64,000 nt of DNA. Origin: JALHST01 sp963798435 (lineage in GTDB: Bacteria > Bacteroidota > Bacteroidia > Flavobacteriales > Flavobacteriaceae). The notes below the pieces were generated by a model, which was given only the letters and a program-made list of their open reading frames with translations, was not told where the DNA came from and made no database searches. Made by a program: the position numbers and the translations under genes. Positions 53,968 through 63,317 of this stretch are shown here, piece after piece; within the stretch, counting starts at the first letter, position 1, and every line of letters begins with the position of its first letter. The stretch lies in assembly GCA_963798435.1 (NCBI GenBank), contig CAWCTF010000001.1:62001-126000 (forward strand), in the 5' to 3' direction.

Positions 53968-54288
53968 ATGACACATCGACTTCTAATTTTAGTTTTGATG
54001 GTGGTGGTACTTGGAAGCAATCATGCCCTAGGTAACCATGAAAATAGGATGCCGATTTGTCCTGATTCGAACGTACCAAATTATCAGTCGTTTAATGGCT
54101 TTCGCACCCTTGAACTGCTTAAAGATCCTGGTATTAAGAAGTATGCATGTACCCGATCAATAAAAATTTACATCCTCACTGAGTCGGGTATATTTGGTTT
54201 TGGACTAAGTATCACGGCCAGGACGTGCGAAGAGGCCAACACCGGTATTTCAAACGCCGTTAAAGGCTTTATTAAGGGGATTTACTAA
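53968..54288 (+). CDS. Small secreted two-cysteine protein, copy 2 of 3
   Basis: 106 residues with a signal peptide (HRLLILVLMVVVLGSNHALG), starting 6 bp after copy 1. The C-terminal part has Cys in KYACTRSIKIYI, then GLSITARTCEEANTGISNAV and the tail KGFIKGIY. The pattern (L)SITAxTCxxAxxG(I/L)xxAVKGF(I/M)KG(I/V) is shared closely with copy 3. A disulfide between the two Cys is likely after export. Family unknown. Confidence 0.75.
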   Translation: MTHRLLILVLMVVVLGSNHALGNHENRMPICPDSNVPNYQSFNGFRTLELLKDPGIKKYACTRSIKIYILTESGIFGFGLSITARTCEEANTGISNAVKGFIKGIY

Positions 54289-54354
54289 GTATTAAGACAA
54301 TATAGCTACGTAGGGTCTTTCAAAAATTGAGTATAACTTTTAAATAGTAAAAAA

Positions 54355-54681
54355 ATGAAAATAAAAATAGTGATTTTAGTCTTAAGCCTTGCCTTTATTG
54401 GCAACATGCATGCCAGGAGCTTTGAATTTCCGTTTCCAGCAATTCAAAAAATAACAACGCTTTCCACGGAGGATATGCATCCGGAAATTGTTCAACTTCT
54501 TGAAGATGGCATTATTAGCACGCTTACCATATCGAATTATTCGGTTGCGAATTGTACGCTTAGTGCGGAAATAAGTTACAATGGTATCGCACTCAAATTA
54601 AGTATTACGGCAGAGACCTGTTATAAGGCGGGAGAAGGCCTTGCGCAGGCGGTCAAGGGCTTCATGAAGGGCGTTAAGTAA
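54355..54681 (+). CDS. Small secreted two-cysteine protein, copy 3 of 3
   Basis: 108 residues with a signal peptide (KIKIVILVLSLAFIGNMHARS). The conserved core is VANCTLSAEISYNGIALKL, SITAETCYKAGEGLAQAV, then KGFMKGVK. Spacing between the Cys is 21 residues (25 in copy 2, 24 in restored copy 1), and each has 19-20 residues after the last Cys. Followed by a hairpin at 54761 and the GLPGLI gene. May be a secreted peptide handled by the downstream receptor; no enzyme motif. Confidence 0.75.
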   Translation: MKIKIVILVLSLAFIGNMHARSFEFPFPAIQKITTLSTEDMHPEIVQLLEDGIISTLTISNYSVANCTLSAEISYNGIALKLSITAETCYKAGEGLAQAVKGFMKGVK

Positions 54682-54760
54682 TTTGCGAGAACCTTTGATA
54701 TATTAAATCAGAAAACCCTATTAAAGATTTTATTGTAGTGTTAAGTGTTAATCCTCAATG

Positions 54761-54790
54761 GCACCTCTTTTTTAAGAGGTGCTATTTTAA
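54761..54790 (+). terminator. Hairpin before the GLPGLI gene (partial terminator or attenuator)
   Basis: GCACCTCTT (54761-54769) pairs perfectly with AAGAGGTGC (54774-54782), followed by TATTTTAAATT, an imperfect T run. It sits 17 bp before the ATG at 54800, so it may end most transcripts of the small secreted genes and let only a part continue into the receptor genes. Confidence 0.6.
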
Positions 54791-54799
54791 ATTAAGAAT

Positions 54800-55552
54800 A
54801 TGAAACGATTTATACGAATATGTTTATTGATACATGCACAAATAGCGATCTCACAAAATACCTCGTTAATTGCCGAATATGATATGGTCGTCAATCTGGA
54901 CCAGCCAAAACATTTTGTTTCCCGACTCGAATTCATCAATGGTGTTTCATATTATCATTGGAATGATACGGAAAATGAGTCTTCGAGTGAAGTTGATGAT
55001 TTCGGAAATACAAAATTTTACATTGATATCACCGATAGTATCGGCACCTTAAACAAGGTTGACTACAATTCCGATAGTCTATTTACAAGAAGTCTACGAC
55101 TAAAGGATGTCATTATTTTAAAGGAGCAACGGCCAGAAATTAATTGGGAGCTACTCGAAGAACAAAAAAATATTGGGAAATTTTTGGCCAACAAGGCAAT
55201 CTGCAATTTTCGTGGAAGAAATTATACGGCCTGGTACTCCCCGCAAATTCCCAGTGCAATAGGACCATGGAAATTAAATGGGTTACCGGGAATGATATTG
55301 GAGGTTCATGAGGCTGATAACATACTAGAAATATTCTTCAAATCAATACGAATATCCAACGATGTAGTTCCCGACCGGGAAGTCATTTTCGATTCCGGAC
55401 AATCGATTACCCTTAAGGAGTATGCGGAAAACCAACATAAACTCGCCGACGAATTGCTAAAGAAAATAGCCTCAAAACTACCCCGGGGCACCCGTATTAG
55501 TGTAGATGGCAAAACCGAGAATTTCATCGAAAGGGAGTTCGTGGAATATTAA
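54800..55552 (+). CDS. GLPGLI family protein
   Basis: 250 residues with a signal peptide (KRFIRICLLIHAQIAIS). The naming motif is present as GPWKLNGLPGMILEVHEADN near residue 160, with the usual upstream TAWYSPQIP. The mature protein is beta-rich. GLPGLI proteins occur widely in Bacteroidota, often next to TonB-dependent receptors; their function is not established. It ends 6 bp before the receptor gene, so the two are one unit. Confidence 0.9.
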   Translation: MKRFIRICLLIHAQIAISQNTSLIAEYDMVVNLDQPKHFVSRLEFINGVSYYHWNDTENESSSEVDDFGNTKFYIDITDSIGTLNKVDYNSDSLFTRSLRLKDVIILKEQRPEINWELLEEQKNIGKFLANKAICNFRGRNYTAWYSPQIPSAIGPWKLNGLPGMILEVHEADNILEIFFKSIRISNDVVPDREVIFDSGQSITLKEYAENQHKLADELLKKIASKLPRGTRISVDGKTENFIEREFVEY

Positions 55553-55558
55553 GCGGAT

Positions 55559-58228
55559 ATGGGCTTCATTAAATTATTTTGTTTGATTCTACTTCTTACA
55601 ACCTACACGACAAAAGTACGTTCACAGACGATACTTTCTGGTCATGTAACTGACACGACGAATACTCCGATTCCCTTGGTAAACGTATTTCTGTCTACGG
55701 GGGAAGGCAATTCGATAATCAATTATACCGATACCGATAATACGGGCTATTACCAACTTGAGGTCAAGAATGTTGGCGATTATGTTTTAAACGCGTATAG
55801 TCTTGCGTATAGTAAGTACAGTGCCCGAATCAATATCGATAGTACAAACCTACATTCAATCGCGATTAAAGACATCGTTTTAATTGAAACATCCCAGCAA
55901 TTGGATGAAGTCATTGTAAATGCACACTTGCCAATAGTTGTAAAAAAAGACACCGTCATTCTAAGCGTCGAATCTTTCATCAATGGAACTGAAGAAGTAG
56001 CCGAAGACATCCTGAAAAAACTACCAGGCATTGAAGTTACCGCAGACGGCACTGTGAAAATCCAAGGTAGGAATGTTGAAAAAGTTATGATCGAAGGTGA
56101 CGACCTTTTCGAAAAAGGCTACAAACTCCTAACCAAAAATTTAAACGCGGGAGTTATCGATAAGGTTGAGATACTGCAACATTTTTCAGATAATCCATTG
56201 CTTAAAAACATAGAAGATAGCGAGAATGTCGCACTAAATATCGTACTTAAGGAAGAAGTTAAAAGCACCCTATTCGGAAACATTGAGTTGGGTTATGGCA
56301 TCAAAAATGTCTATGAGAATAAACTGAATAGCATCGCTATCAAGAAAAAAACAAAATATTATGTATTTGGGAATATGAATACGATAGGCAATGATGCAAC
56401 AGGCGATATTTTTCAGCTTCTTTATCCAGAATATTTAACAGGCAATAGCTATATAGGCGATGGGACCGGCGCACCCAACATAATGAGCATGACTATGAAT
56501 CCCCCCACTATGGAAAGCAGTCGGTTTAATTTCAATAGAGCTGAACTGGCATCCATCAATGGGGTTTTCAATCCTAGCGAAAAATTAAAGATCAAGGGGA
56601 TGTATGTTTTTACTTCCGATGAAAACGATTATTCCAGAAATCAAACGGAATTTTTTAACGTTGCCGATCTCAGTTTTTTAAATTCTGAACGATATTCCCT
56701 TCGCAAAATCAGCCTTATTTCCATGTCAAAAATACAGGCCAATTACCAACTTAATCAAAATAACCAGCTAGAATACGTTGGTAAATTAAATTTCGGAAGA
56801 TTTCGTTATACGGGCGCCTTGGATTTTAATACGATTAAATTCACCCCATCCCTGACCGAAATTAGCAAAAACAGCGACCATCGAATTACATATACCTCCA
56901 GAATAAATGCCCGGACAGCCTATCAAATAACCACCCGCTATATTTATGATTCTAAGCCACAGGACTATTTCTTCGATGACTTCATTTATCAAGACTTGTT
57001 CCCTACAATTGATTCGATTCAAAGTATAACCCAAAACAGCCAAACTACTACTAGGTACTTTGGTGTGGAAGGCACGTTTTTTTCAAAGGGGCCACAAACT
57101 AATCTAGAAATTAAGACAGGGTATACCTATCAGGTTTCCAAATTGCGGAGCAGACTTCAATTGAATTCTCCAAGGACCATCATCGATGCAGGAGCCGAAT
57201 ACCAGAATAATTTTAATTTCGATTTGGGAGATGTTTACATCAAAACGAATTACAAAACATACGTTGGCAACGTTTCTTTGGGAATTGGTCTTGAAGCTCA
57301 CCAGTACCTTACAGAATATGAACTCGATAAGACGATTAAAGAATCCCACTTTAACCTTGTTCCCGCCCTCGGAATTTCATGGCAAATTAACAAAGATAAT
57401 AAGTTCTTGGCATCCTATAAATATAGCTTGAAGAATACAGCTCTTGAAGACATCTACGATGGGTACATTCTTACGAATTATCGATTTTTTCAAAAAGGGA
57501 TAGGGTCGTTTCAACAATTTAGAGGAAATTTTTTTCTAGCAAGTTACTTTTTTGGGGATTGGCAGGATTCATTTTTATTAAATGGCACCCTTGTTTATAA
57601 CAAGGACAACACCTACCTTGGTAGCAATACGATCACACGGCAGAAATATGTAGTATCTGAACCTGAATATTTGAAAGGACGGAAATTTTATTCAATGAAT
57701 CTTTCAATGGATCGCTTTCTTGAAGCACTTTCCACAAATGTGAAACTCAAAGGTACGTATACCGATAATTTCTATCAGAATCTGGTCAACGCTACAAGAC
57801 TGCGCGATATTTCACTTCGTACGTATGATTTTGGTTTTGAATTTAGGTCGATATTTCCCAATGCAATCAACTTTCATTTAGGGCATACAATGAACTATAC
57901 CGTAGTTGTGGCCCCTGAAAGAAACCAAAACCAGCACACTGTGACTTTTTTCGATATTGATGTAAAGGCCTCCGAAAAATTGTTGTTGCAACTTAAAAAT
58001 GAGCGTTATTCCTTTGGGAAATCTACTAATGGTGCCCCCTTTTACTTTTCAGATCTTCGGGCAAAATATCAAATAAAACCAAATAAAACAGCCTTAACAT
58101 TAGATATTGTGAATCTTTGGAATACGAATAACCTAGGTTTCCTTGATATTTCCGATACAGGATATCTTCAATCTTCTTATCGGCTTATTCCACGATACCT
58201 TCTTTTGGCTATGACCTATCGGTTTTAA
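55559..58228 (+). CDS. TonB-dependent outer-membrane receptor with carboxypeptidase-D regulatory-like N-terminal domain
   Basis: 889 residues with a signal peptide (GFIKLFCLILLLTTYTTKV). The CarboxypepD_reg-like domain is ILSGHVTDTTNTPIPLVNVF, and the plug contains DILKKLPGIEVTADGTVKI and NVEKVMIEGDDLF. The remainder is a barrel of aromatic beta strands ending LIPRYLLLAMTYRF with a C-terminal Phe. Its close partners are GLPGLI and, probably, the three small secreted proteins upstream. Ligand unknown; a peptide is possible. Confidence 0.88.
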   Translation: MGFIKLFCLILLLTTYTTKVRSQTILSGHVTDTTNTPIPLVNVFLSTGEGNSIINYTDTDNTGYYQLEVKNVGDYVLNAYSLAYSKYSARINIDSTNLHSIAIKDIVLIETSQQLDEVIVNAHLPIVVKKDTVILSVESFINGTEEVAEDILKKLPGIEVTADGTVKIQGRNVEKVMIEGDDLFEKGYKLLTKNLNAGVIDKVEILQHFSDNPLLKNIEDSENVALNIVLKEEVKSTLFGNIELGYGIKNVYENKLNSIAIKKKTKYYVFGNMNTIGNDATGDIFQLLYPEYLTGNSYIGDGTGAPNIMSMTMNPPTMESSRFNFNRAELASINGVFNPSEKLKIKGMYVFTSDENDYSRNQTEFFNVADLSFLNSERYSLRKISLISMSKIQANYQLNQNNQLEYVGKLNFGRFRYTGALDFNTIKFTPSLTEISKNSDHRITYTSRINARTAYQITTRYIYDSKPQDYFFDDFIYQDLFPTIDSIQSITQNSQTTTRYFGVEGTFFSKGPQTNLEIKTGYTYQVSKLRSRLQLNSPRTIIDAGAEYQNNFNFDLGDVYIKTNYKTYVGNVSLGIGLEAHQYLTEYELDKTIKESHFNLVPALGISWQINKDNKFLASYKYSLKNTALEDIYDGYILTNYRFFQKGIGSFQQFRGNFFLASYFFGDWQDSFLLNGTLVYNKDNTYLGSNTITRQKYVVSEPEYLKGRKFYSMNLSMDRFLEALSTNVKLKGTYTDNFYQNLVNATRLRDISLRTYDFGFEFRSIFPNAINFHLGHTMNYTVVVAPERNQNQHTVTFFDIDVKASEKLLLQLKNERYSFGKSTNGAPFYFSDLRAKYQIKPNKTALTLDIVNLWNTNNLGFLDISDTGYLQSSYRLIPRYLLLAMTYRF

Positions 58229-58486
58229 GATTGAACATATGCAATATATAAGGTTTCAATCGCCACCTTCTTACACCTTGTGCAGTTCCAACAGGGTAAT
58301 CGGTAGTCCCCTTAATTGGTCTCCTGAAAATTACCAAGATCTTCTATAATTAATTGGGACTTCCATTTACCGATGCTCTTCAGAATCATCTTGATAGGCA
58401 ATGTTGTTTATAACCCCGTTAAAAACTATCACGTATTATACTATTTAACGCCTGATTATCTGCTAAATTTATAAAAACTCCACACC

Positions 58487-58894
58487 ATGAGCGACCGTTC
58501 CCCAAACCTCCTACAAATTCGCCCACAAGTTTTAGCGGCAGCTATCAGCACTTCGACCTGTTCCGAAGAGCGATTTCAAAATCTGACCTTACGACCGATC
58601 ATAAAATTTCAAAATCCGTTATTGGTAGCTGCGCTTCACAACTACATTGGTAAGCACAAGAATCATTTCTATGAATTGTCATTGGAAAAAAGACTTAGCT
58701 ATATCGAGAATGCAGTACAGCGGGACATTAAGTTCCGCAACTCCTTGAAAGGGATGATTATCGGCCTTTTTACGGTAGAGGAATATGAGCGCTATATGCA
58801 AGGATCATCATCCCTTAACAAGCGAATGATGAATATGGTCATCGCTCGATACAAGGATCAAATTCAGCTTTTTGAGCATTCCTTAGTTCAATAA
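58487..58894 (+). CDS. Conserved hypothetical protein of Flavobacteriia
   Basis: 135 residues without a signal peptide. The first third is variable; the rest is helical with LHNYIGKHKNHFYELSLEKR and YIENAVQRDIKFRNSLKGMI, a pattern I have seen in conserved Flavobacteriaceae proteins of unknown function. Its 3' end overlaps the convergent DUF2461 gene by 12 bp. Confidence 0.7.
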   Translation: MSDRSPNLLQIRPQVLAAAISTSTCSEERFQNLTLRPIIKFQNPLLVAALHNYIGKHKNHFYELSLEKRLSYIENAVQRDIKFRNSLKGMIIGLFTVEEYERYMQGSSSLNKRMMNMVIARYKDQIQLFEHSLVQ

Positions 58895-59563
58895 TGATTC
58901 CCCATTTAAGTCAGTGGTAAGAATCAAGCTCATCAGATCGAAATAGGGCCGAATGGCTTTGAATGAATCATCAATTGTTTTTACAAAATCATTTGAAAGT
59001 ATTTCCTGGTCTAAAAAATTGCGAACAAAGATAAACTGTTTTCGTTTTATCAAATCAATGTCAGGATGCTGCCGATCAAAGCCTTTAGGTGCCGTCTTTA
59101 CTTCGTCCCCAACCAAATCACCCCATATTTTTTTAAAGGATACATTGTTAACGATTTTTCTAAAATCGCTCGCATCAAGTTCAAGCTCTTTTCGAATGCG
59201 CAATAAATCATCTTTGTTCGGTTCCCAAAATCCTGCTGCAATAAAACTTCCACCTGGTTTCAGATGCACATAATATCCTCCACGTAACTTGGCCCCTGCC
59301 CTGGAAAATGAACCCGCCATATGGGATTTATAAGGTGTCTTATCATTCGAAAAACGAACGTCCCTATAAATGCGGAAAAGTTTCATTTTTTCCACTTCGT
59401 CATGCACGCTTAAATGTTCCTTCAAATCAGTCAAAAAATTTTTGAATTCTTTTTCATGACCTTTGAACTGTAACTTGTGTTCCTCAAACCATTCCCGGGT
59501 ATTATTTTTTTCAAGATCTGACAGAAATTGCAGTGTACCTTTCGTAATTATAGGATGTAACAT
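58883..59563 (-). CDS. DUF2461 family protein
   Basis: 226 residues. Motifs: LEKNNTREWFEEHKLQFKG, LFRIYRDVRFSNDKTPYKSH (DxRFSxDKTPYK, a defining sequence) and GGYYVHLKPGGSFIAAGFWEP. This family is widespread and uncharacterised; its conserved Arg, Asp and His suggest an enzyme or nucleotide-binding role. Cytoplasmic. Confidence 0.92.
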   Translation of the reverse strand: MLHPIITKGTLQFLSDLEKNNTREWFEEHKLQFKGHEKEFKNFLTDLKEHLSVHDEVEKMKLFRIYRDVRFSNDKTPYKSHMAGSFSRAGAKLRGGYYVHLKPGGSFIAAGFWEPNKDDLLRIRKELELDASDFRKIVNNVSFKKIWGDLVGDEVKTAPKGFDRQHPDIDLIKRKQFIFVRNFLDQEILSNDFVKTIDDSFKAIRPYFDLMSLILTTDLNGESLLN

Positions 59564-59593
59564 ACGACCTAGAAGTTGTTAATTAAGCTAAAG

Positions 59594-59638
59594 TTAACCA
59601 TTTGCCATAAATCGCTCTTAAAATAATGGTTAATTTTG
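59594..59638 (+). promoter_or_regulatory. cysE promoter with a 9-bp inverted repeat
   Basis: The -7 box TAATTTTG (59631-59638) is 19 bp before the ATG at 59658. A perfect inverted repeat TTAACCATT (59594-59602) and AATGGTTAA (59625-59633) lies 31 bp centre to centre, about three DNA turns, with the right arm covering the -7 box. This is a good candidate operator for cysteine-responsive control, for example by a repressor that loops the DNA. Confidence 0.5.
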
Positions 59639-59657
59639 AAGCTTTAGAAACCAATTT

Positions 59658-60452
59658 ATGGATATATCGGCCATTGTTCAAAAAATAATCGAGCACAAGA
59701 AACAACCTAATCTTCGGTATGCACTGAAAGAAAAAACCGAGGAATTTACAGATCTTCTATTCTATACCTTATTCGATATTGATACCCCGGTTGATGAGAA
59801 CCTAAGCATTCTTGAAAAAGAATTCGAGGTGCTGGTCAATCTTGCTTGTTGGGAAGTAGAAAAACCCTGCCAAAAGGTGTGGGACAATTACGTGGTTAAA
59901 TTGCCTCAGGTCTTGGAAAGCCTAAATTTAGACGCTGAGGCTATTTTGAAGTGCGATCCTGCCTCATTGTCAATCGAGGAAGTGTACATGGCCTATCCCG
60001 GTTTCTATGCCATCGCAATTTATCGTTTGGCCCATGAACTCTATAGGAACGGTTTCCCATTGGTTCCTCGCTTGATGACCGAATATGCCCATCGCCAGAC
60101 TGGGGTAGACATTAATCCAGGAGCACAAATCGGGAAATCATTTTTTATCGATCATGCTACGGGGGTTGTTATCGGCGAAACGGCTATTATAAAAGACAAT
60201 GTCAAAATCTACCAGGGTGTCACCCTTGGCGCGCTTTATGTTGCCAAAAGTCTTCAGAAAACAAAACGACATCCGACTATCGAAGATAATGTTACCATAT
60301 ATGCAAACGCTACCATCTTGGGCGGGGAGACTATTATTGGGGCTAATAGCATCATTGGCGGAAATGCTTGGCTCACCGCTTCAGTGCCACCTTATACGAC
60401 CGTTTTTCATACGCCGGAAATAAAGATCAAAACACAACCCAATGGCCTATAA
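59658..60452 (+). CDS. cysE: Serine O-acetyltransferase
   Basis: 264 residues, of the EpsC-type. The catalytic part is a left-handed beta helix: VDINPGAQIGKSFFIDHATGVVIGETA with the active-site His and Asp (IDHATG), then VKIYQGVTLGALYVAKS and TIEDNVTIYANATILGG. It makes O-acetylserine from serine and acetyl-CoA. Its 3' end overlaps cysM by 11 bp. Promoter as described at 59594-59638. Confidence 0.95.
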   Translation: MDISAIVQKIIEHKKQPNLRYALKEKTEEFTDLLFYTLFDIDTPVDENLSILEKEFEVLVNLACWEVEKPCQKVWDNYVVKLPQVLESLNLDAEAILKCDPASLSIEEVYMAYPGFYAIAIYRLAHELYRNGFPLVPRLMTEYAHRQTGVDINPGAQIGKSFFIDHATGVVIGETAIIKDNVKIYQGVTLGALYVAKSLQKTKRHPTIEDNVTIYANATILGGETIIGANSIIGGNAWLTASVPPYTTVFHTPEIKIKTQPNGL

Positions 60453-61326
60453 TATTCTCGACTTGATTGGCAATACACCCTTGGTAGAATGCCGTGTACT
60501 CAATAAAAATCAGAATGTGCGCTTGTTTTTTAAAATGGAAGGGCATAACCCGGGTGGAAGTGTTAAAGATCGGGCGGCCTATAATATGCTAAAAAGTGGC
60601 CTTGAGAGAGGTGATTTTGATAAAAATTCGAAACTAATCGAAGCCACAAGTGGTAATACCGGTATTGCGTTGGCCATGATAGCCGGCATCTATGGGTTAA
60701 ATATTGAGTTGGTCATGCCCGAAAATTCGACCAAGGAACGTGTTCAAACAATGCGAGCCTATGGCGCTACTGTAACCTTGACACCCTCCGAAGTAGGTAT
60801 TGAAGGCGCTAGGGATTATGCCGAAGCGAAAGTTCAAAATGAAGGGTATCTTATGATCGACCAATTTGGTAACACAGACAATTGGAAAGCCCACTACAAA
60901 ACCACTGGACCGGAAATTTGGAAGGATACCCATGGAAAAATAACGCATTTCGTTTCTTCCATGGGCACGACCGGTACCATCATGGGAACTGCTACTTTTT
61001 TAAAGGAAAAGAATCCCGAAATTCAGATTGTGGGCGTTCAACCCACCGATGGTTCAAGCATTCCAGGAATCAGAAAATGGCCAGAAGCCTATTTGCCGAA
61101 GATTTTCGACCCCTCTAAAGTTGACACCATTATGGAAGTCAGTCAAACGGAAGCTTCTGACATGGCAAAAAAATTAGCACTCAAAGAAGCTATTTTCTCG
61201 GGAATGAGCAGTGGTGGTGCCGCTACGGCAGCAGTGCGATTGGCAGAAAGCTTAAAAAAGGGAGTTATTGTTTCAATCGTATGTGATCGAGGAGACCGAT
61301 ATTTATCCTCTAATCTATTCGATTAG
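60442..61326 (+). CDS. cysM: Cysteine synthase B
   Basis: 294 residues. PLP-binding Lys in NPGGSVKDRAAYNML, substrate loop EATSGNTGIALAM, phosphate loop SSMGTTGTIMGTA, and the CysM-specific segment IPGIRKWPEAYLPKIF. It converts O-acetylserine and sulfide (or thiosulfate) to cysteine. Operon with cysE; no third sulfur gene follows. Confidence 0.95.
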   Translation: MAYNILDLIGNTPLVECRVLNKNQNVRLFFKMEGHNPGGSVKDRAAYNMLKSGLERGDFDKNSKLIEATSGNTGIALAMIAGIYGLNIELVMPENSTKERVQTMRAYGATVTLTPSEVGIEGARDYAEAKVQNEGYLMIDQFGNTDNWKAHYKTTGPEIWKDTHGKITHFVSSMGTTGTIMGTATFLKEKNPEIQIVGVQPTDGSSIPGIRKWPEAYLPKIFDPSKVDTIMEVSQTEASDMAKKLALKEAIFSGMSSGGAATAAVRLAESLKKGVIVSIVCDRGDRYLSSNLFD

Positions 61327-61367
61327 AAACAAAGGATTATTCCTTAAAATTCAGTAGCAACATGCTA

Positions 61368-62456
61368 TTAAAGCCAATCTTTTCTTTTGAAATAGAGTAG
61401 CATTCCTATGAATATCAGGAACATTACCCCCAAAATTATAAAGTAGCCGTTCCTCCAATGCAATTCGGGCATATATTCGAAATTCATCCCATACACTCCT
61501 GCAAGAAAAGTCAAGGGTATGAATATTGAGGCCATGATGGTGAGCACCTTCATTACCTCGTTCATTTTATTGCTGATATTGCTCATATACATCTCCATCA
61601 AACTCATTGACATTTCACGATATATCTGCAGGCTTTCATTTATTTCAGTGGCGTGATCAAGGACATCCCTTAAAAATATTTTCGTGTCCTTGGTAATCAA
61701 CACACTTTCCGAATCGATTAATTTATTAATCAACTCCTTTACTGGGGAAACCCAACGCCTAATCTTCAGAACCTCTGTTTTCAACTGTTGTATTTTACGA
61801 GCTGTTTCAGGTTTTGGATCAGAATATACTTCCTCCTCCAAAATTTCCATATGTTGATTGATATGTTCGATGACCAAAAAGTAATTATCGATAATGGCAT
61901 CCATAAATGCAAAAAACAGGTAATCGGCACTTTTACTACGAATACGCCCGGTTTGATTTCGTATGCGATCGCGAAGCCCATTAAATACATCATCATCAAG
62001 TTCTTGAAAGACCAATACACAATGTTCCAATAAAACTATGGCAACATGTTCACGTATTACCTCGTCGGCTTCATTAATATAAAGCATTTTAAAAACCCCG
62101 AAAATATAGCTATCATATTCATCTATTTTTGGACGTTGTTCGGTATTAACGATATCCTCTAATGTCAACGGATTCAGTCCAAAATGCTTCCCTATTTTTT
62201 CTATAAATGGGGTGTCGCTTAAGCCTACAATATTGACCCAGGATACGGTCGGCGTATCTTTTTGTGCCAGAATTTGCTCAATATTTCCAGGATAATGGAC
62301 CTCATGAAATCCTTCATTATATTCGATTATGGTAACTTTTGCAGCACTCGCTTCCCTATTTCCCAAGTAATCGATCGTGCCCGGTGCCTTGCCTAATTTT
62401 TGAAACCTTTTGGAATTTTTTTTATTCGTTTTGATCCCGGATTTTTTTTTGCCCAT
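61368..62456 (-). CDS. corA: Magnesium/cobalt transporter CorA
   Basis: 362 residues. Basic N-terminal tail (KKKSGIKTNKKNSKRFQK), a large cytoplasmic domain with long helices, then two membrane segments near the end (VLTIMASIFIPLTFLAGVYG, IILGVMFLIFIGMLLYF). The signature GMN motif is in VYGMNFEYMPEL. It forms a pentameric Mg2+ channel in the inner membrane. Monocistronic. Confidence 0.95.
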   Translation of the reverse strand: MGKKKSGIKTNKKNSKRFQKLGKAPGTIDYLGNREASAAKVTIIEYNEGFHEVHYPGNIEQILAQKDTPTVSWVNIVGLSDTPFIEKIGKHFGLNPLTLEDIVNTEQRPKIDEYDSYIFGVFKMLYINEADEVIREHVAIVLLEHCVLVFQELDDDVFNGLRDRIRNQTGRIRSKSADYLFFAFMDAIIDNYFLVIEHINQHMEILEEEVYSDPKPETARKIQQLKTEVLKIRRWVSPVKELINKLIDSESVLITKDTKIFLRDVLDHATEINESLQIYREMSMSLMEMYMSNISNKMNEVMKVLTIMASIFIPLTFLAGVYGMNFEYMPELHWRNGYFIILGVMFLIFIGMLLYFKRKDWL

Positions 62457-62496
62457 GAATTTGATATTTCTATAAATATACTAAATGCGTCATTTC

Positions 62497-63282
62497 TTAA
62501 TTAAATTCTAGTGCATTCAATAATAATCCTGAACCAGGCACGACGTAATCGAGCGTTCTCTGGGAATCACCCGATAATGTATCGGCAAATTCCTTTTCGG
62601 TGAGCTCCCCTTTTCCCAGTAATACCAAGGCCCCCATCATCATGCGAATTTGATAGCGCATAAAGCCCTGACCCCGCACGATGAATGCAAAGCTTTTTTC
62701 GGGAAAGAAATTGGCCTTTAAAAGGTCGTTTGGTTTGATTTCACAGAAATCAACACATCTAACAACCTTGGTATTTGGCTGTAATCGTGCTGTATATAAA
62801 GTGAAATCATGCGTGCCCATGAACTGTTTGGCCGCCCTCTTCATAGTATCTATAGCCAGATCCCCTAGGATATTTGCAATAAAAGGGGCGCAGAATGGAT
62901 GGTTTTTTTCACCATACGAAAACAGGTAGACATATTCCTTCGTCTTACTGTCTTTTATAATATTGAAATCATTGGCGATTTCAATAATATCAATGACACG
63001 TATATCTGGAGGTAAATTGCGATTAAATTCGTCAAGAAAGGCCCCTTGATTTTCAAGGGCCAGACCATCAAGAAATAGCTCGAAGGCCGCATCAAGGGCC
63101 GAAACCTTTGCATCGGTTCTACCCGCCCCCAAAACTTTGAATTTACGCCCAGGCAAGACAAATTTTAAGGTTTTTGACAACATACCCTCAATCGTTCTTT
63201 GCCCGGGTTGTTTTTGCCAACCACTATACCTGAAACCTAAAAACTGTAGTCGAAGCAAATAACAATGTCGTTGTTTCTCCAT
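62497..63282 (-). CDS. truA: tRNA pseudouridine synthase A
   Basis: 261 residues. The catalytic Asp57 lies in LGAGRTDAKVSALDAAF, the TruA signature; other motifs are FLGFRYSGWQKQPGQRTIEG and FVRNL-equivalent IVRGQGFMRYQIRMMMGA. It modifies U38-U40 of the anticodon arm. The 102-bp gap to the divergent gene at 63412 contains a short palindrome (63318-63334). Confidence 0.93.
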   Translation of the reverse strand: MEKQRHCYLLRLQFLGFRYSGWQKQPGQRTIEGMLSKTLKFVLPGRKFKVLGAGRTDAKVSALDAAFELFLDGLALENQGAFLDEFNRNLPPDIRVIDIIEIANDFNIIKDSKTKEYVYLFSYGEKNHPFCAPFIANILGDLAIDTMKRAAKQFMGTHDFTLYTARLQPNTKVVRCVDFCEIKPNDLLKANFFPEKSFAFIVRGQGFMRYQIRMMMGALVLLGKGELTEKEFADTLSGDSQRTLDYVVPGSGLLLNALEFN

Positions 63283-63317
63283 ACGTGCGAAAGTACCAAA
63301 ATTCGAAAAAGATACGT

